The notes: generated by a model not told the origin, from the sequence alone. Counted from the first letter of the stretch, positions 9,743 to 18,599 are shown. The stretch: DNA of 64,000 nucleotides from an uncultured Halomonas sp. (GCF_947500835.1 NZ_CANMTQ010000006.1:186001-250000), one strand, 5' to 3'. A program made the numbers and translations.

Positions 9743-11014
9743 TTATAGCGGCTCCGGCTTCCAGGCAGCGATCGCGGCGCGCTCTTCGTCGGTGATCTTG
9801 GTGATATTGCCCAGCGGCATATAGCCACTCGCCACGACCTGTTTGACCATCTGCGCCTGTATCGTCGTGTGTCGCTCGCTATCTAGCAGAATGCCTGCCG
9901 GTGCTGCGGCAAAGCCTGCATGTGAAGGGTTCTTGGCATGGCACTGGACACAGCGCTCGTTCATGATGCCCTGAATCCGTGCAATATCGATATCTCCACT
10001 CGCAGTCGACATTTCGGCATTGCCGTCCATCTCGGCGTTGGCATTCGCCGATGCGGTAGATTGGCTTTCCGGAACAGCAGGTTTACTGCTGGGAGCAGCA
10101 ACCCAGACCGCGACCAGAAGCAGGGCGACGCCGGCAGCCGGATAGGCGGGCCGAATATTCCCCTGATGCATGAGCACGAAGAACTGGCGAATCAACGCAC
10201 CGGCAAAGATGAACAGCGCCATGATGGCCCAGGAATAGGCGTGGGTATACATGAACGAGTAGTGGTTGCTGAGCATCAGCAAGACCACCGGCAAGGTGAA
10301 ATAGGTGTTATGCACCGAGCGCTGCTTGCCGCGCTTGCCATCGAGGGGATTGGGGGTTTCGCCGGCCTTCATGGCCTTGACCATGCGCCGCTGACCGGGA
10401 ATGATCCAGAAGAAGACGTTGGCGGACATGGCGGTGGCCATGACCGCGCCGGTCAGCAGGAAGGCGGCACGCCCGGCGAAAAGATGCACGCTGACATAGG
10501 CCACCACGACCATCATCACCGCGACCGCGATGCTCAATACGCCGTCGCGTTCCATGTTGGGGCTGATGCGCTTGCATAGCTCGTTGTAGACGACCCACCC
10601 CAGCAGCAGGAAGAGTACGGCAGCGATGTTGGCCTGCCAGCCCGTCATGTTGGCGGCCCATTCCCAACTACTGGACGGATTGATCAGATAGATGCCGGGG
10701 CTGGCCAGATACAGGAGCGCGAACAGGGCAAAACCGGAAAGCCAGGTGGTATAGGCTTTCCAGAACGACCAGTGCAGGTCGTCCGGCAGTTTCGCCGGTG
10801 CGGTGGCGTACTTCTGGTTATGGTAGAAACCGCCCCCATGCACGGCCCACATCTCGCCGAACACGCCCTTCTGCTTGTCTTCCGCCGCCCGGGGCGACTT
10901 CAGGCCATTGTCCAGCATGACAAAATAAATGGATTCGCCGATCCAGGCGATGGCCGCGATGACATGTAGCCAACGCAACAGCATGTTCCCGAATTCCAGT
11001 AGATAGGCTTCCAT
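9743..11014 (-). CDS. puuD: Urate hydroxylase PuuD, membrane protein with C-terminal cytochrome c
   Basis: Oxidises urate to 5-hydroxyisourate while passing electrons to the respiratory chain. The 423-residue protein has about eight membrane helices (residues 10-305) with the typical MLLRWLHVIAAIAWIGESIYF start and an HNQKYATAP loop. A linker rich in Ala, Ser and Asn (310-340) follows, then a cytochrome c domain with CVQCH (Cys355, Cys358, His359) and a likely axial Met399 (SGYMPLGN). It is unrelated to soluble uricase or HpxO. It follows uraH by 57 bases, so urate oxidation and HIU hydrolysis are co-expressed. Confidence 0.95.
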   Translation of the reverse strand: MEAYLLEFGNMLLRWLHVIAAIAWIGESIYFVMLDNGLKSPRAAEDKQKGVFGEMWAVHGGGFYHNQKYATAPAKLPDDLHWSFWKAYTTWLSGFALFALLYLASPGIYLINPSSSWEWAANMTGWQANIAAVLFLLLGWVVYNELCKRISPNMERDGVLSIAVAVMMVVVAYVSVHLFAGRAAFLLTGAVMATAMSANVFFWIIPGQRRMVKAMKAGETPNPLDGKRGKQRSVHNTYFTLPVVLLMLSNHYSFMYTHAYSWAIMALFIFAGALIRQFFVLMHQGNIRPAYPAAGVALLLVAVWVAAPSSKPAVPESQSTASANANAEMDGNAEMSTASGDIDIARIQGIMNERCVQCHAKNPSHAGFAAAPAGILLDSERHTTIQAQMVKQVVASGYMPLGNITKITDEERAAIAAWKPEPL

Positions 11015-11071
11015 GAGTGAACTCTCATCGTATGTGGTTGTTATCGTTCGATCTGGGGAGGGGTGTCGCCA

Positions 11072-11425
11072 TCAGCTACCGCGGTAGGTCGAATAGCTGT
11101 AGGGCGATAACAGTAGCGGCACATGATAATGCTCGTCGGCATCGGCAACACCGAAGCGCAATGGAATACGATCGAGAAAACGCGGCTTGTCACCGGCTAC
11201 CTGCTGGCTATCCAGGTACTCGCCGGCATGGAACAAAAGCTCGTATTCTCCGGCGACGAACTCCGCACCTTCGAGGATCGGCGCATCGCAGCGGCCGTCG
11301 TCATTGGTGGTGACTTCGCCCAGGCGCGTACGCGAATCACCTTCGAGGCGGAATATCTCGATCCGCAAACCATTGCCTGGGCGACCCAGGGCGGTGTCCA
11401 GCACGTGTGTCGTCAAGCGTCCCAT
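11072..11425 (-). CDS. uraH: 5-hydroxyisourate hydrolase (transthyretin-like)
   Basis: Hydrolyses 5-hydroxyisourate, the unstable PuuD product, to OHCU. The 117-residue length is usual. The N-terminal [14 protein letters not shown] and the C-terminal tetrapeptide YRGS are diagnostic of HIU hydrolases as opposed to transthyretin. It is first gene of the uraH-puuD-gntR unit and diverges from uraD, so the three consecutive enzymes of urate breakdown flank one control region. Confidence 0.97.
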   Translation of the reverse strand: MGRLTTHVLDTALGRPGNGLRIEIFRLEGDSRTRLGEVTTNDDGRCDAPILEGAEFVAGEYELLFHAGEYLDSQQVAGDKPRFLDRIPLRFGVADADEHYHVPLLLSPYSYSTYRGS

Positions 11426-11533
11426 AGTGTCGTACTCCTGGAGCTGGGCTGAGAATGAAAAGAGCAGTAGGATAGGCTTCTCTACTCGTTGAATACAGTT
11501 TTATCGCTAAAAGAAATACATTTCAAAGTTTTT

Positions 11534-11542
11534 TTGTATACA
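11534..11542. promoter_or_regulatory. GntR-type operator in uraH/uraD divergent promoter region
   Basis: TTGTATACA, continuing as TTGTATACATTA like the puuE site. A looser half-site pair, TTGT-N3-ACAA, lies at 11556-11566. The 185-base region 11426-11610 must drive both uraH-puuD-gntR and uraD, so one operator here would co-regulate the whole urate branch. Confidence 0.6.
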
Positions 11543-11610
11543 TTACTGTTCTATTTTGTCATACAACAACTTCACGCCGCATTATTTGCCATGACAGGAG
11601 GAGCCACTCC

Positions 11611-12138
11611 ATGACTACCACATACCTCTCGCCCCGCCCCAGTACCCTGGATCGCGATACCTTCGTCGCTCAGTATGGCGATATCTATGAGCACTCTGCC
11701 TGGGTCGCCGAACAGGTCTGGGACAAAGGGCTTGATGAAGAGCAAGACACTCCCCAAGGGCTTGCCGAGGCCATGAGCAAGATTCTCGCCGGCTCCCCAG
11801 CCGAACGCCAGTTGGCGGTGATTCGTGCCCACCCGGATCTTGCCGGCAAGGCGGCCGAGAGCGGCGAGCTGACCGACGATTCGACCCGGGAACAAGCCGG
11901 TGCCGGGCTCGATCAGTGTTCCCCGGAAGAGTTCGAGCGTTTTCATCGCTACAATGAGGCCTACAAGTCGCGCTTTGGTTTTCCCTTCGTGATGGCGGTC
12001 AAGGGCAGTGATCGGCACAAGATTCTGGCCGCGTTCGAAACGCGCCTCGAACACTCTCCGGAAGAAGAGCGGCGCACCGCCATCGAGCAGATCAACCAGA
12101 TCGCCCGCTTTCGCCTGGAGGATCGCGCTACCCGTTAG
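11611..12138 (+). CDS. uraD: OHCU decarboxylase
   Basis: Decarboxylates 2-oxo-4-hydroxy-4-carboxy-5-ureidoimidazoline to (S)-allantoin, the third step after PuuD and UraH. The 175-residue protein shows the family motifs IRAHPDLAGKAA (His74) and NEAYKSRFGFPFVMAVKG. AGGAGG lies upstream of the ATG. It is divergent from uraH across a shared control region. Confidence 0.96.
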   Translation: MTTTYLSPRPSTLDRDTFVAQYGDIYEHSAWVAEQVWDKGLDEEQDTPQGLAEAMSKILAGSPAERQLAVIRAHPDLAGKAAESGELTDDSTREQAGAGLDQCSPEEFERFHRYNEAYKSRFGFPFVMAVKGSDRHKILAAFETRLEHSPEEERRTAIEQINQIARFRLEDRATR

Positions 12139-12170
12139 TTTTCAATGATTGAATGATCAGGAAAACATAA

Positions 12171-12185
12171 TGGAAACCCTTTCCA
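12171..12185. promoter_or_regulatory. IclR-type operator before the iclR gene
   Basis: TGGAAACCCTTTCCA, the same TGGAAA-N3-TTTCCA core as upstream of gcl. It is centred about 79 bases before the iclR start, consistent with autoregulation. Confidence 0.65.
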
Positions 12186-12256
12186 GAGTGGCGGACAGCC
12201 GCTGCAGGAGCGTGTATGCTTGAACGTCAAGAGAACTCGCGTCGAGGAGAGCGAGC

Positions 12257-13105
12257 GTGACGGAAAGCAAACGCAAGCCGGTCGGGCGTCCGGCAGGTGC
12301 GGCCAGCAAGAGTGGCGGTGGCCATAGCCAATCGCTGGTACGTGGATTGACGATTCTCGAGGGGCTGGCGGCTACCCCCGCGGGATTGGGCCTTTCCGAT
12401 ATTGCCCAGATCGTGGGGCTGGCGCCTTCCACGACCCACCGGCTGCTCCAGGCCTTGTACAAACAGGGTTTCATCACCCAGGATGCCGATCTCGGTTTAT
12501 GGAAGATCGGCGTCAAGACGTTTCAGATCGGCAATACCTTTCTCGAGGCGCGGGATTATGTCGCCACGGCGCGCCCCTTCCTGCGTCAATTGACCCAGGA
12601 GAGCGGTGAAACCGCCAATATGGGCATTCGTGACGGGGGCATGGCGGTATTTCTCGCCCAGAGCGAATCGCCCCAGATGATGCGCATGATCACCCGGCTG
12701 GGCTCCCGCGCCCCGCTACACGCCTCGGGCGTCGGCAAGGCGCTACTCGCCTGGCTGCCGGAGCGCGAGATCGAACGCATCCTGCAGACCCGCGGCCTCA
12801 ATCGCGTGACGGAAAACACCCTGGATACGCCTGCCCGCTTGCACCAGAATCTGACCGAGATTCGCCGCCAGGGCTATGCCTGCGACCGCCAGGAACATGC
12901 GATCGGGCTCAATTGCGTGGCCGCATCGATTCACGACGAGCATGGCGCGCCCCTGGCGGCCATTTCGGTTTCGGGCCCGGTGGCGCGCATTCCCGAATCG
13001 CGTCTGGTGGAGCTTGGCGGTCTGGTAGGACGTGCCGCCCGGGAGATCACGCTACGAATCGGTGGCCGCCTGCCTCAGTTGGAAGAAGCCACTCACCAAG
13101 CCTGA
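12257..13105 (+). CDS. IclR-family regulator, AllR-like
   Basis: A 282-residue regulator with a winged-helix domain at about residues 25-90 (LSDIAQIVGLAPSTTHRLLQAL) and an IclR effector domain beyond residue 100 (HASGVGKALLAWLP, GLNCVAASIHDEHGAPLAA). AllR of E. coli, which senses glyoxylate and allantoin, is the closest functional model. The start is a GTG with GAGGAGA five to six bases upstream; no better ATG exists. Matching palindromes lie in front of this gene and of gcl, so it probably controls the glyoxylate end of the pathway while GntR controls the urate/allantoin end. Confidence 0.85.
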   Translation: MTESKRKPVGRPAGAASKSGGGHSQSLVRGLTILEGLAATPAGLGLSDIAQIVGLAPSTTHRLLQALYKQGFITQDADLGLWKIGVKTFQIGNTFLEARDYVATARPFLRQLTQESGETANMGIRDGGMAVFLAQSESPQMMRMITRLGSRAPLHASGVGKALLAWLPEREIERILQTRGLNRVTENTLDTPARLHQNLTEIRRQGYACDRQEHAIGLNCVAASIHDEHGAPLAAISVSGPVARIPESRLVELGGLVGRAAREITLRIGGRLPQLEEATHQA

Positions 13106-13137
13106 TCCCGTTTGCAGTGGCGAGATGAACGGACAAT

Positions 13138-13581
13138 CTATCCGCGTAGCTCCGCCGCGTCCTGGGCGATTGTTGCCGCACTGGGGCAAAAGGTGCCACA
13201 GGCCGTGGCATCCGCACCGCTGCGCAGTGCCTGCCAGCAACGCCCTTTGACCGGGCAGCCATGACAGGCCTCGCGCAATGCCCCCAGAGTGTCGACTCGC
13301 GTGTCGTAATCCGCTTCCGCCAGGCCAAAACGCGCCAGCATGACGGGCAGCAACGTTCCCGCCGCATCGAATGTCGGTAAATCACCTTGGGTCAGAATGG
13401 CCTCGACAGCCCGCTCGAAATTGGGATTCAACGGGGTATCAAGATCGCTGATCAATTCATTGAGTGCCACAGGTTCCAGCAGCGCCATCTGGTGCACGAT
13501 GCCGGGTCCCTGCACATGCGCCGTGAAACTCTCGCGGGCGTCCGAAATAGGCGCTTGTGGGGAATGCCGTCGAGTAGTCAT
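13138..13581 (-). CDS. Cys-rich DUF6455-like protein of unknown function
   Basis: 147 residues. The C-terminal third carries CHGCPVKGRC, a short spacer and then CGTFCPSAA, resembling the Cys motif of DUF6455 proteins, possibly a metal or Fe-S site. The N-terminal part has no recognised domain. There is no signal peptide. AGGAGAGG lies six bases before the ATG at 13581. The promoter region holds an FNR/ANR-like box (13635-13648), so it may be an oxygen-responsive gene. It lies downstream of pyrC' on the same strand and is convergent with iclR. Confidence 0.65.
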   Translation of the reverse strand: MTTRRHSPQAPISDARESFTAHVQGPGIVHQMALLEPVALNELISDLDTPLNPNFERAVEAILTQGDLPTFDAAGTLLPVMLARFGLAEADYDTRVDTLGALREACHGCPVKGRCWQALRSGADATACGTFCPSAATIAQDAAELRG

Positions 13582-13607
13582 CGATACCTCTCCTGTTGAT
13601 GCCTGAA

Positions 13608-13648
13608 AGTATCAACGACTTGAGAGGCTACTCATTGACTCGCATCAA
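13608..13648 (-). promoter_or_regulatory. FNR/ANR-like box with class II spacing
   Basis: The box at 13635-13648 reads TTGATGCGAGTCAA on the minus strand, one mismatch from TTGAT-N4-ATCAA. A -10-like GATACT lies at 13613-13608. A start near 13601 would place the box centre near -40.5, the classic class II activator position. It precedes the Cys-rich protein gene. Confidence 0.5.
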
Positions 13649-13655
13649 TGTAACG

Positions 13656-14957
13656 TCAATTGTTCGCATTAAAGCGCACTTCCCCGCCTGTTAGCGTCAA
13701 AATACACCGCCCATTCAATGGCTGATTCAACAGCGGCGTATTGAGCCCCGCCGAGTGGAGCGTGGTGTCAGCCGGCGTCCAGCAATGCGCTGGATCGAAG
13801 ACGGCCAGCTCGGCCAGCGCATCCGGCGCAAGCACCGCCGATTCCAGCCCGAGCACGTGGGCCGGGCCTGAAGTCAAACACCTGATCAGCGTGGTGGCAT
13901 CAAAAAGACCTTCCTCGACCAATGCCCAGCCTTGGGCCCAGAGGGTTTCCAGGGTGCTCATGCCCGGCTCCGAGGCCGCGAAAGGCGCCATCTTGGCCGC
14001 CTGCTCGTGAGGCAGGTGGCCACTGACGATCGCATCGATCACGCCACGCTTTATGCCGTCGCGTAGTGCATCGCGATCCATCCGGGTGCGCAGCGGCGGT
14101 TGCAGATGAAACAGCGTATCGAAGCCTCCCAGTGCCGCATCGCTCCAGTGTAGATGTGCCATGGTGACATCACAGGTCACCGGCAGCCCACGCTGCTTGG
14201 CCTCTTCGATCAACGAAACGCTCCGGGCACAGGAGAGGTGGGCCGCATGGGCCCGCACACCGGTCTGCTCGATCAACAACAACCATTGGGCCAACGCCGT
14301 AGTCTCTGCCGTGGCGGGTATGCCGGGTAACCCCAGGCGCGAGGCCACACTGCCTTCGTGGGCGCAGCCCCCTGCCGCCAGCGCTGCGTCCTCGGGATGA
14401 AAGATCACCGGAATGTCGAAGGTCGCGGCATATTCAAGGCAACGGCGCAGTACCCGCGTATCCGCCAGCGGTCGGCGTAGATTGGTCAGCGCCACGCACC
14501 CCGCGCTCTTGAGACCGGCCATGTTGGCCAGCAATTGGCCTTCCAACCCCTGGGTCAGCGCGCCAAGCGGGATCAGGCGCACCCCATCGACCTCGGCGGC
14601 CCGATCGCGCAGAGTGCGCACATGAGCGGCGCTGTCGAGTACCGGGCTGGTGTCCGGACGCGGCGCGATACGCGTATAGCCCCCCGCCAGAGCGGCGGCG
14701 GATTCGCTCTCGAGACTGCCCTTGTAGCGTGGCCCCGGCTCGCGCAGATGGGCGCCGATATCGACAAGCCCCGGGGTGATGACGCAGTCACTGACATCGT
14801 GGCGAGGCAACTTCGCCGCGTCCGGGTGGTCAGGGGCGACGATCCGTCCGTCCAGAATGGCCAGATCGGCCCGGGTGTCCAGGTCGCGGGAAGGATCGAT
14901 CAGACGAGCACCGGCGAGAAGGACGGAGGCGGGAACAGGGGAACGATCGGCACTCAT
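13656..14957 (-). CDS. pyrC': Inactive dihydroorotase-like protein PyrC' (PyrX)
   Basis: A 433-residue amidohydrolase-fold protein that in Pseudomonas associates with PyrB to form the ATCase dodecamer without being a dihydroorotase. The active-site motif DxHxH appears as Asp66-Ile-Gly68-Ala-His70, so the first metal His is Gly. The usual DHAPH motif reads GHLPH, with Asp replaced by Gly313. His240 remains. These losses match the pseudo-DHOase group, so a true PyrC should be encoded elsewhere. Unlike Pseudomonas, where pyrB and pyrC' are adjacent, an SDR gene intervenes here. Confidence 0.9.
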   Translation of the reverse strand: MSADRSPVPASVLLAGARLIDPSRDLDTRADLAILDGRIVAPDHPDAAKLPRHDVSDCVITPGLVDIGAHLREPGPRYKGSLESESAAALAGGYTRIAPRPDTSPVLDSAAHVRTLRDRAAEVDGVRLIPLGALTQGLEGQLLANMAGLKSAGCVALTNLRRPLADTRVLRRCLEYAATFDIPVIFHPEDAALAAGGCAHEGSVASRLGLPGIPATAETTALAQWLLLIEQTGVRAHAAHLSCARSVSLIEEAKQRGLPVTCDVTMAHLHWSDAALGGFDTLFHLQPPLRTRMDRDALRDGIKRGVIDAIVSGHLPHEQAAKMAPFAASEPGMSTLETLWAQGWALVEEGLFDATTLIRCLTSGPAHVLGLESAVLAPDALAELAVFDPAHCWTPADTTLHSAGLNTPLLNQPLNGRCILTLTGGEVRFNANN

Positions 14958-15065
14958 GGCGGCTCTTTCTCTATCGGCGGTACGACGGTGACTGGCGCGG
15001 CTCCGCGTGAACGTCGGCGAAGCCGCGACCAGTATAGCCGATGGACCCGCGATGCCGCAGCCTCG

Positions 15066-15920
15066 TCACGTATTGAGTACCACCCCACCGTTGAGATGTA
15101 GCGTCTGGCCGGTCATGTAGGAGGATTCCTCGCAGGCCAGATACACATAGGCCGGGCCCATTTCGCTGGGCTGGCCCGCACGGTTCATGGGCACCTGGCC
15201 ACCGAAGGATTCGACCTTCTCCTCGTCGAAGCTGGCCGGAATCAATGGCGTCCATACCGGCCCCGGTGCCACAGAATTGACGCGAATGCCCTTATCCACC
15301 AGCGACACCGCCAGCGAGCGCATGAACCCCTGAATGGCGCCCTTGGTAGTGGTGTAGTCGATCAGGGTGTTGTTGCCCTTGAAGGCGTTGATCGAGGAGG
15401 TGGCGATGATGGTGTCGCCTTCTTCCATGTGCGGCAAGGCTGCCTTGGCCATGTAGAAATGGCTATGGATGTTGGTCGCAAAGGTGCGATGCCACTGCTC
15501 GTCGGGGATCTGGGTGACGTCGTCCCAGTCGTACTGCTCGGCGGCGTTGTTGACCAGAATATTGAGCTTGCCGAACTCTTCCACCGTCTTGTCGACGACC
15601 TCGCGACAGAAGGCCGCATCGCCCACATCGCCTTTCAGAAGAAGACAGCGCCGCCCTTCCGCCTCGACCAGGGCGCGGGTATCTTCGGCATCGCGATCCT
15701 CGTCAAGATAGGCCAGCACGCAATCGGCGCCTTCCCGAGCGTAATGCAGGGCCACGGCGCGGCCGATGCCGCTGTCGCCACCGGTAATGATGGCTACCTT
15801 GTCCTTGAGCTTGTCGGCGCCGCGATAGCTGTCGCGAATGAACTCCGGCTCGGGGCGCATGGCATGTTCATCGCCGGGTTGCTTTTCCTGCTCCTGTGGG
15901 GGTTGCTGCTGATCGGACAT
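15066..15920 (-). CDS. Short-chain dehydrogenase/reductase, YghA/GSP39-like
   Basis: A 284-residue NAD(P)-dependent SDR. The glycine-rich nucleotide motif TGGDSGIGRAVA lies near residue 45, then NNAAEQ, catalytic Ser and Tyr-Lys in DYTTTKGAIQGF, and a C-terminal TGQTLHLNGGVVLNT. The long polar, Gln/Pro-rich N-terminus before the Rossmann fold is typical of the YghA/general-stress group, whose substrates are poorly known. The ATG at 15920 has AGGAG eight bases upstream. It sits between pyrB and pyrC', in the same orientation, but has no obvious pyrimidine role. Confidence 0.88.
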   Translation of the reverse strand: MSDQQQPPQEQEKQPGDEHAMRPEPEFIRDSYRGADKLKDKVAIITGGDSGIGRAVALHYAREGADCVLAYLDEDRDAEDTRALVEAEGRRCLLLKGDVGDAAFCREVVDKTVEEFGKLNILVNNAAEQYDWDDVTQIPDEQWHRTFATNIHSHFYMAKAALPHMEEGDTIIATSSINAFKGNNTLIDYTTTKGAIQGFMRSLAVSLVDKGIRVNSVAPGPVWTPLIPASFDEEKVESFGGQVPMNRAGQPSEMGPAYVYLACEESSYMTGQTLHLNGGVVLNT

Positions 15921-16024
15921 GTGCTTCACTCCTGTGGTGCACTGGGTAAAACGCGGCGTCACTTTCCATCACCGCCCTCTTCGACCCTTGAAGATAGTAG
16001 ATATTCGTCGTTACCGACAAGGGC

Positions 16025-17029
16025 TCAGGAGGCCCGTTGGCGGGCGCGACTCTGAGTCTGCCCGCTCACCGCCATGGACAGTACCGCCATGCGCACCGCA
16101 ATACCGTTGGTGACCTGATCGAGAATCACCGCCTGGGGGCCATCCGCCACGGCGGATTCGATCTCGACGCCGCGATTGATCGGCCCCGGGTGCATGACGA
16201 TGGCCTCCGGGTGGGCCCAGGCCAGGCTCTCCTGGGTCAGGCCGTAATGCCGGTAGAACTCGTTTTCCGAGGGCAGCAGTGCGCCGTCCATGCGCTCTTT
16301 CTGCAGGCGCAGGGCGATCACCACATCCGCGTCCTCTAGCCCTTCCTGCAGCCGAGTGAATACCTGGCAACGCCAATCCTCGACGTCCACCGGCAGCAGG
16401 GTACGCGGTGCGATGACGCGAATCTCCGCTACCCCCAGGGTGTTGAGCGCCAGCACCTGGGAGCGGGCCACCCGGGAGTGCAGGATATCGCCGATAATCG
16501 CCACTTTGAGGTTCTCGAAGGCGCCCTTGTGGCGACGAATGGTGAGCATGTCGAGCATCGCCTGGGTCGGGTGCGCATGGCGCCCGTCACCGGCGTTGAT
16601 GATCGCCACATTGGGCGTGACCTGGCTTGCGATGAAATGGGCGGCGCCGGAATCCGAATGGCGCACCACGAAGGCGTCCGCCTGCATCGCCTCGAGATTG
16701 TTCAGGGTATCGAGCAGGGTCTCGCCCTTGGCGGTGGAAGAGGTCTGAATGTCCAGACTGAGCACATCCGCCGAGAGCCGCTTGGCGGCCAGTTCGAAGG
16801 TCGCCCGGGTGCGGGTGGAGTTCTCGAAGAAAAGATTGGCCACGGTGCGTCCGCGCAGCAGCGGGACTTTCTTGACCTGAGCATCCTGTACGCCACGGAA
16901 GCTGTCGGCGGTATCGAGAATCTCTGTAAGCAGCGCCTTGGGAAGTCCTTCGATGTCGATGAAATGACGCAGGCGGCCATCGCTTGTGAGCTGCACCCGG
17001 GCAGCGGCGGAGGAAGCGGCGTCGATCAT
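16025..17029 (-). CDS. pyrB: Aspartate carbamoyltransferase catalytic chain
   Basis: Catalyses carbamoyl phosphate plus aspartate to carbamoyl aspartate, the committed step of pyrimidine synthesis. 334 residues, as in Pseudomonas. The carbamoyl-phosphate motif [19 protein letters not shown] is clear, followed by [15 protein letters not shown] and [11 protein letters not shown]. The ATG at 17029 has GGGAG upstream and overlaps the pyrR stop as ATGA, indicating translational coupling. A short Arg/Ala-rich tail ends the protein. Confidence 0.96.
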   Translation of the reverse strand: MIDAASSAAARVQLTSDGRLRHFIDIEGLPKALLTEILDTADSFRGVQDAQVKKVPLLRGRTVANLFFENSTRTRATFELAAKRLSADVLSLDIQTSSTAKGETLLDTLNNLEAMQADAFVVRHSDSGAAHFIASQVTPNVAIINAGDGRHAHPTQAMLDMLTIRRHKGAFENLKVAIIGDILHSRVARSQVLALNTLGVAEIRVIAPRTLLPVDVEDWRCQVFTRLQEGLEDADVVIALRLQKERMDGALLPSENEFYRHYGLTQESLAWAHPEAIVMHPGPINRGVEIESAVADGPQAVILDQVTNGIAVRMAVLSMAVSGQTQSRARQRAS

Positions 17030-17547
17030 GAGATCTCCCGAGTTTGCGTTACCAATGAGAGAGAAAGCGGCTCCGGGCCGGAAAGCTTGACCCGCTCGCC
17101 GGCAGGCAGATCGAGACGAGCGCCACACACATCCGGCTGTATCGGCAATTCACGCCCGGGCAAGGTTATCAACGCGGCCAGAAGAACCCGGCGCGGACGC
17201 CCGTAATCGAACAGCTCGTTGAGGGCGGCGCGGATGGTGCGTCCGGACATCACCACATCGTCAACCAACACCAGGTCGCGGTCGTCCACATCGAAGGGCA
17301 GGTGGCTGGTACGAATGTTCTCCGGTAGCCCCTGGTGGCTGAAATCATCCCGCCAGAAACCGATATCCAGCGTGCCCAGCGGCGTGGGCAGTGCCAGACG
17401 TCGGTGCAGCACATCGGCAATCCACACGCCGCCAGTATGAATGCCCACCAGGGCCAGGCGCTGTCGATCCAGATCATGCTCGTCGATGATCGTCTCGAGA
17501 TCGGCGACCATGGCATCCAGCAGCGGTGGAATGTCGGGAAGTGGCAT
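17026..17547 (-). CDS. pyrR: PyrR bifunctional pyrimidine regulator / uracil phosphoribosyltransferase
   Basis: PRTase-fold protein of 173 residues. The PRPP-binding loop [18 protein letters not shown] lies near residues 92-109 and the [13 protein letters not shown] segment near 36. In Bacillus it attenuates pyr mRNA; in Pseudomonas it has been linked to pyrBC' control. I see no attenuator hairpin immediately upstream here. It lies 25 bases downstream of ruvX and overlaps pyrB by four bases. Confidence 0.93.
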   Translation of the reverse strand: MPLPDIPPLLDAMVADLETIIDEHDLDRQRLALVGIHTGGVWIADVLHRRLALPTPLGTLDIGFWRDDFSHQGLPENIRTSHLPFDVDDRDLVLVDDVVMSGRTIRAALNELFDYGRPRRVLLAALITLPGRELPIQPDVCGARLDLPAGERVKLSGPEPLSLSLVTQTREIS

Positions 17548-17572
17548 CTACGCAGTCCTCATACAAGAAACG

Positions 17573-18028
17573 TTACCGATAGGATTCACGGCCAGGTAGC
17601 CCTTCGCAGTGTGCGAACCAGCCTTCGAGAATCAGCTGGGCGGCCAGTCCATCGACACTCTCTTCGCGGTAATTGCCACGGTGCCCTGCTTCTCGAGCGA
17701 TCGATTTGGCTTCCCGCGTGGAACCCCGCTCGTCGACCATCTCACAGGGCTTGCCGAAGCGCCCATAAAGCCGCTTGCCGAACTTGCGTGCCCGGATACT
17801 CATCTCGGATTCGCTGCCATCCATGTTCAGCGGCAAGCCGACAACGAACAGATCCGGTCCCCATTCCTCGACCAGTTTCGAGACAATGTTCCAGTCCGGA
17901 ATGCCGTCTCGCGCCGGCAGCGGATCAAGCGCCGTGGCCCTGGCCAGGAACTCGTGCCCCACCGCGACCCCGATACGCCGAGTGCCAAAATCAAACGCCA
18001 GTATCTGACGATTGCCCTCGGCCGCCAT
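17573..18028 (-). CDS. ruvX: RuvX/YqgF putative Holliday junction resolvase
   Basis: A 151-residue RNase H-fold protein (YqgF family) implicated in pre-16S rRNA processing and Holliday junction resolution. Motifs include AFDFGTRRIGVAVG at the N-terminus, VVGLPLNMDGSESEM and VDERGSTREAKS. The start codon overlaps the yqgE stop as TGATG. It is part of the conserved gshB-tonB-yqgE-ruvX-pyrR-pyrB block. Confidence 0.93.
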   Translation of the reverse strand: MAAEGNRQILAFDFGTRRIGVAVGHEFLARATALDPLPARDGIPDWNIVSKLVEEWGPDLFVVGLPLNMDGSESEMSIRARKFGKRLYGRFGKPCEMVDERGSTREAKSIAREAGHRGNYREESVDGLAAQLILEGWFAHCEGLPGRESYR

Positions 18029-18585
18029 CAGCTATGGCCGGCCTGGCTGGTCATGAGGGTCAAGTCGACCCCAAGAATGCCCGCCGCAGCGCTCAGACGC
18101 TGCTCCGGGGGCAGATCGAAAAGCACCCCGGGCTGGGCCTCGACGGTCAGCCAGGTGTTGTCCAGAAGCTCCTTCTCTAACTGACCTGCTTCCCAACCGC
18201 AGCAGCCCAGACAGACCAGGAACTTCTCCGGCCCCTTGCCTGCGGCAATGGCCTGGAGCATGTCCATGGAGGTGGTCAGAGCGATGTCTTCCGCCACCTG
18301 CAGGCTGGAATCCCAGGGCTGACTGCTGCCGCGATGCAAAATGAACCCACGATCCTTGTGGGTCGGGCCGCCGTAATGCACCAGCATGTTACGGAACTGA
18401 CATTCAGACGCATCGAGCTCAAGCTGTTCGAGCAGGTTGTCGAGAGTCAGCTCCAAGGGATGATTGACGATGACGCCCATGGTGCCATTGTCGTCATGGT
18501 CACACAGATAACTCAGGCTGCCGGCAAAATGGGGGTCTTCAAGATGCGGCATCGCCAGTAGAAAATGATTGCGAAAGCTTTGCAT
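18028..18585 (-). CDS. yqgE: YqgE/AlgH family protein
   Basis: A 185-residue conserved protein of the UPF0301/AlgH family; AlgH is a regulatory factor in Pseudomonas whose biochemical role is unclear. Typical segments are NHFLLAMPHLEDPHFAGS, GVIVNHPLELTL and LGCCGWEAGQLEKEL. I choose the ATG at 18585, preceded by GGGAGG, over a TTG at 18603. It starts 15 bases after the tonB stop and couples to ruvX. Confidence 0.92.
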   Translation of the reverse strand: MQSFRNHFLLAMPHLEDPHFAGSLSYLCDHDDNGTMGVIVNHPLELTLDNLLEQLELDASECQFRNMLVHYGGPTHKDRGFILHRGSSQPWDSSLQVAEDIALTTSMDMLQAIAAGKGPEKFLVCLGCCGWEAGQLEKELLDNTWLTVEAQPGVLFDLPPEQRLSAAAGILGVDLTLMTSQAGHS

Positions 18586-18599
18586 GGGCCTCCCTGGCG

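Noticed and set aside
13656..14957. Active dihydroorotase (PyrC)
   Set aside because: The first metal-binding His and the DHAPH Asp are replaced by Gly, so catalysis is unlikely; the PyrC' role fits better.
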